Source of the DNA: Paenibacillus lignilyticus
Lineage (GTDB): Bacteria > Bacillota > Bacilli > Paenibacillales > Paenibacillaceae
Direction of reading: 5' to 3'
Length of the DNA: 64,000 bases
Assembly (NCBI RefSeq): GCF_017942085.1
Contig: NZ_JAGKSP010000001.1
Span: 1,116,001 to 1,180,000 of the forward strand
The position numbers and the translations under genes were made by a program. Positions 63,403-64,000 of the stretch are shown one piece after another. The notes beneath the pieces were generated by a model. That model saw only the letters and a program-made list of their open reading frames with translations. It was not told the DNA's origin and did no database searches. Positions within the stretch are counted from its first letter, which is position 1. Each line of letters starts with the position of its first letter.

Positions 63403-64000
63403 TTACAGCCCTGCAACTCGAACCGGGCTGCCCGTACGAATGGATTGACGAATGGATTCCAACGTCGCGATCGTCTTGAAACCGTCCTCCGCATCCGGCA
63501 TCGCTCGCTTCCCTTGATGCAAGCACCTTGCAAAATGCTCGGTGTAATTAACAAACTCGCCGGCATGATGGTTGACGCCTTCAAACTGAAAATAATGATA
63601 AATATCCTCGAAGTAATGCTCCGTCCGTTCTTTCTCGCCCTCATACTTGATCTGCGCTTCCAGCTGTGGGTATTTGCCGATGAAAGTTCCCTTCGTTCCG
63701 TACAAGGCGACCTCGATCCAAGGACGTGTCTGGTGCAGGTGCTCTAAGCCGTAAAGTCCCAGCACGCGTCCGATCTTGCCGTTTACGAATTTCAAATTAA
63801 TGACGAACGTGTCATGGCCGTCAAACCCGTTTGCAATCGCAATGTCCGATTGACTGCTATAGGCTGAGACCTCTTCCACGTCACCCATGTACCAGCGGAT
63901 GAGGTCAACCGGATGCGAGCAGCAAGCGAAGAGAAGGTCAAAGCCGCCTTCACGCGCCCAAGCCCGTTCGTTGTAAAACCAGCGCATATCGTGTACATAC
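63403..64000 (-). CDS. Gfo/Idh/MocA-family oxidoreductase (partial, runs off right edge)
   Basis: The C-terminal 198 residues are visible; the frame is open to the right edge, so the NAD(P)-binding Rossmann half is outside the window. The visible part has GGFDLLFACCSHPVDLIRWYMGDVEEVSAYS, where the conserved His is in CSHPVDLIRW, and an open beta-sheet dimerisation domain. The family oxidises or isomerises sugars, inositols and glycosides. It ends GSPVRVAGL, typical of the family. It is transcribed toward the LacI gene, 178 bp away, and is likely part of the glycan-utilisation locus. Confidence 0.9.
   Translation of the reverse strand, partial: YVHDMRWFYNERAWAREGGFDLLFACCSHPVDLIRWYMGDVEEVSAYSSQSDIAIANGFDGHDTFVINLKFVNGKIGRVLGLYGLEHLHQTRPWIEVALYGTKGTFIGKYPQLEAQIKYEGEKERTEHYFEDIYHYFQFEGVNHHAGEFVNYTEHFARCLHQGKRAMPDAEDGFKTIATLESIRQSIRTGSPVRVAGL

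Noticed and set aside
1..64000. tRNA, rRNA, insertion sequences or prophage genes
   Set aside because: None was recognised by eye; no transposase or integrase motifs appear in any supported frame. The giant repeat protein resembles a phage fibre but has no neighbouring phage genes.

Overview
The window looks like chromosome of an endospore-forming Firmicute of the Paenibacillaceae (Paenibacillus or a close relative). The reasons are moderate GC content, strong AGGAGG-type ribosome binding sites, frequent GTG/TTG starts, an S-layer-homology protein, paired GlgC/GlgD, an EcsAB-type ABC exporter, several CUT1 sugar ABC cassettes without their own ATPase, and many lipoprotein and AraC/LacI/GntR genes. 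No rRNA, tRNA, CRISPR array, insertion sequence or prophage was recognised.

Layout. (1) 1-6425, minus strand: a tightly packed, translationally coupled glycosyltransferase operon (three ordinary or degenerate GT2 enzymes, a GT-D enzyme, an SpsI-like sugar nucleotidyltransferase, and a GT2 cut by the left edge). Several proteins carry long Lys/Arg/Ala-rich N-terminal tails and a shared AGY-containing motif. (2) 6546-8241: a divergent small IseA-like gene, then about 1.1 kb without genes, filled with three kinds of short repeats. (3) 8258-13410: an operon of FadR-type regulator, sugar-binding lipoprotein, two permeases and, overlapping the last permease, a Cys/Met-type PLP enzyme. The promoter has a cre site between -35 and -10 and a matching palindromic operator. 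(4) 13481-27337: two giant surface-protein genes. One encodes about 1,946 residues dominated by some 160 decapeptide repeats, with a WIAIG C-terminus and a sigma-K-like promoter. The other encodes 2,209 secreted residues with MucBP/PKD-like modules, in an operon with a copper-amine-oxidase-N 'stalk' protein and a 46-residue membrane protein. (5) 27657-29246: a CotSA-like GT4 and a small membrane protein. (6) 29401-50786: mostly housekeeping or accessory singletons: psd, MocR regulator with divergent PNPOx-like gene, AraC regulator, aminotransferase, glgC-glgD, ecsAB-like pair, SLH protein, PhyH-like oxygenase with divergent AraC regulator, fatty acid desaturase, DEAD-box helicase, SDR, CheX, a zinc-dependent PLC-like protein, an HRDC protein and two small conserved proteins. 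(7) 50860-64000, minus strand: a glycan-utilisation locus (GH38 alpha-mannosidase, GH127 beta-L-arabinofuranosidase, CUT1 ABC proteins, a leaderless beta-helix/PKD protein, a LacI regulator and a Gfo/Idh/MocA oxidoreductase cut by the right edge), with three near-identical LacI operators.

How it may work together. The clearest candidate for an undescribed system is regions 1, 2 and 4: a giant decapeptide-repeat protein with a lectin- or tail-fibre-like end, and a glycosyltransferase operon whose enzymes carry unusual basic tails. Sigma-K-like -10 elements and an SpsI-like enzyme suggest a spore-surface glycoprotein or polysaccharide layer. This is inference from sequence motifs and proximity only.
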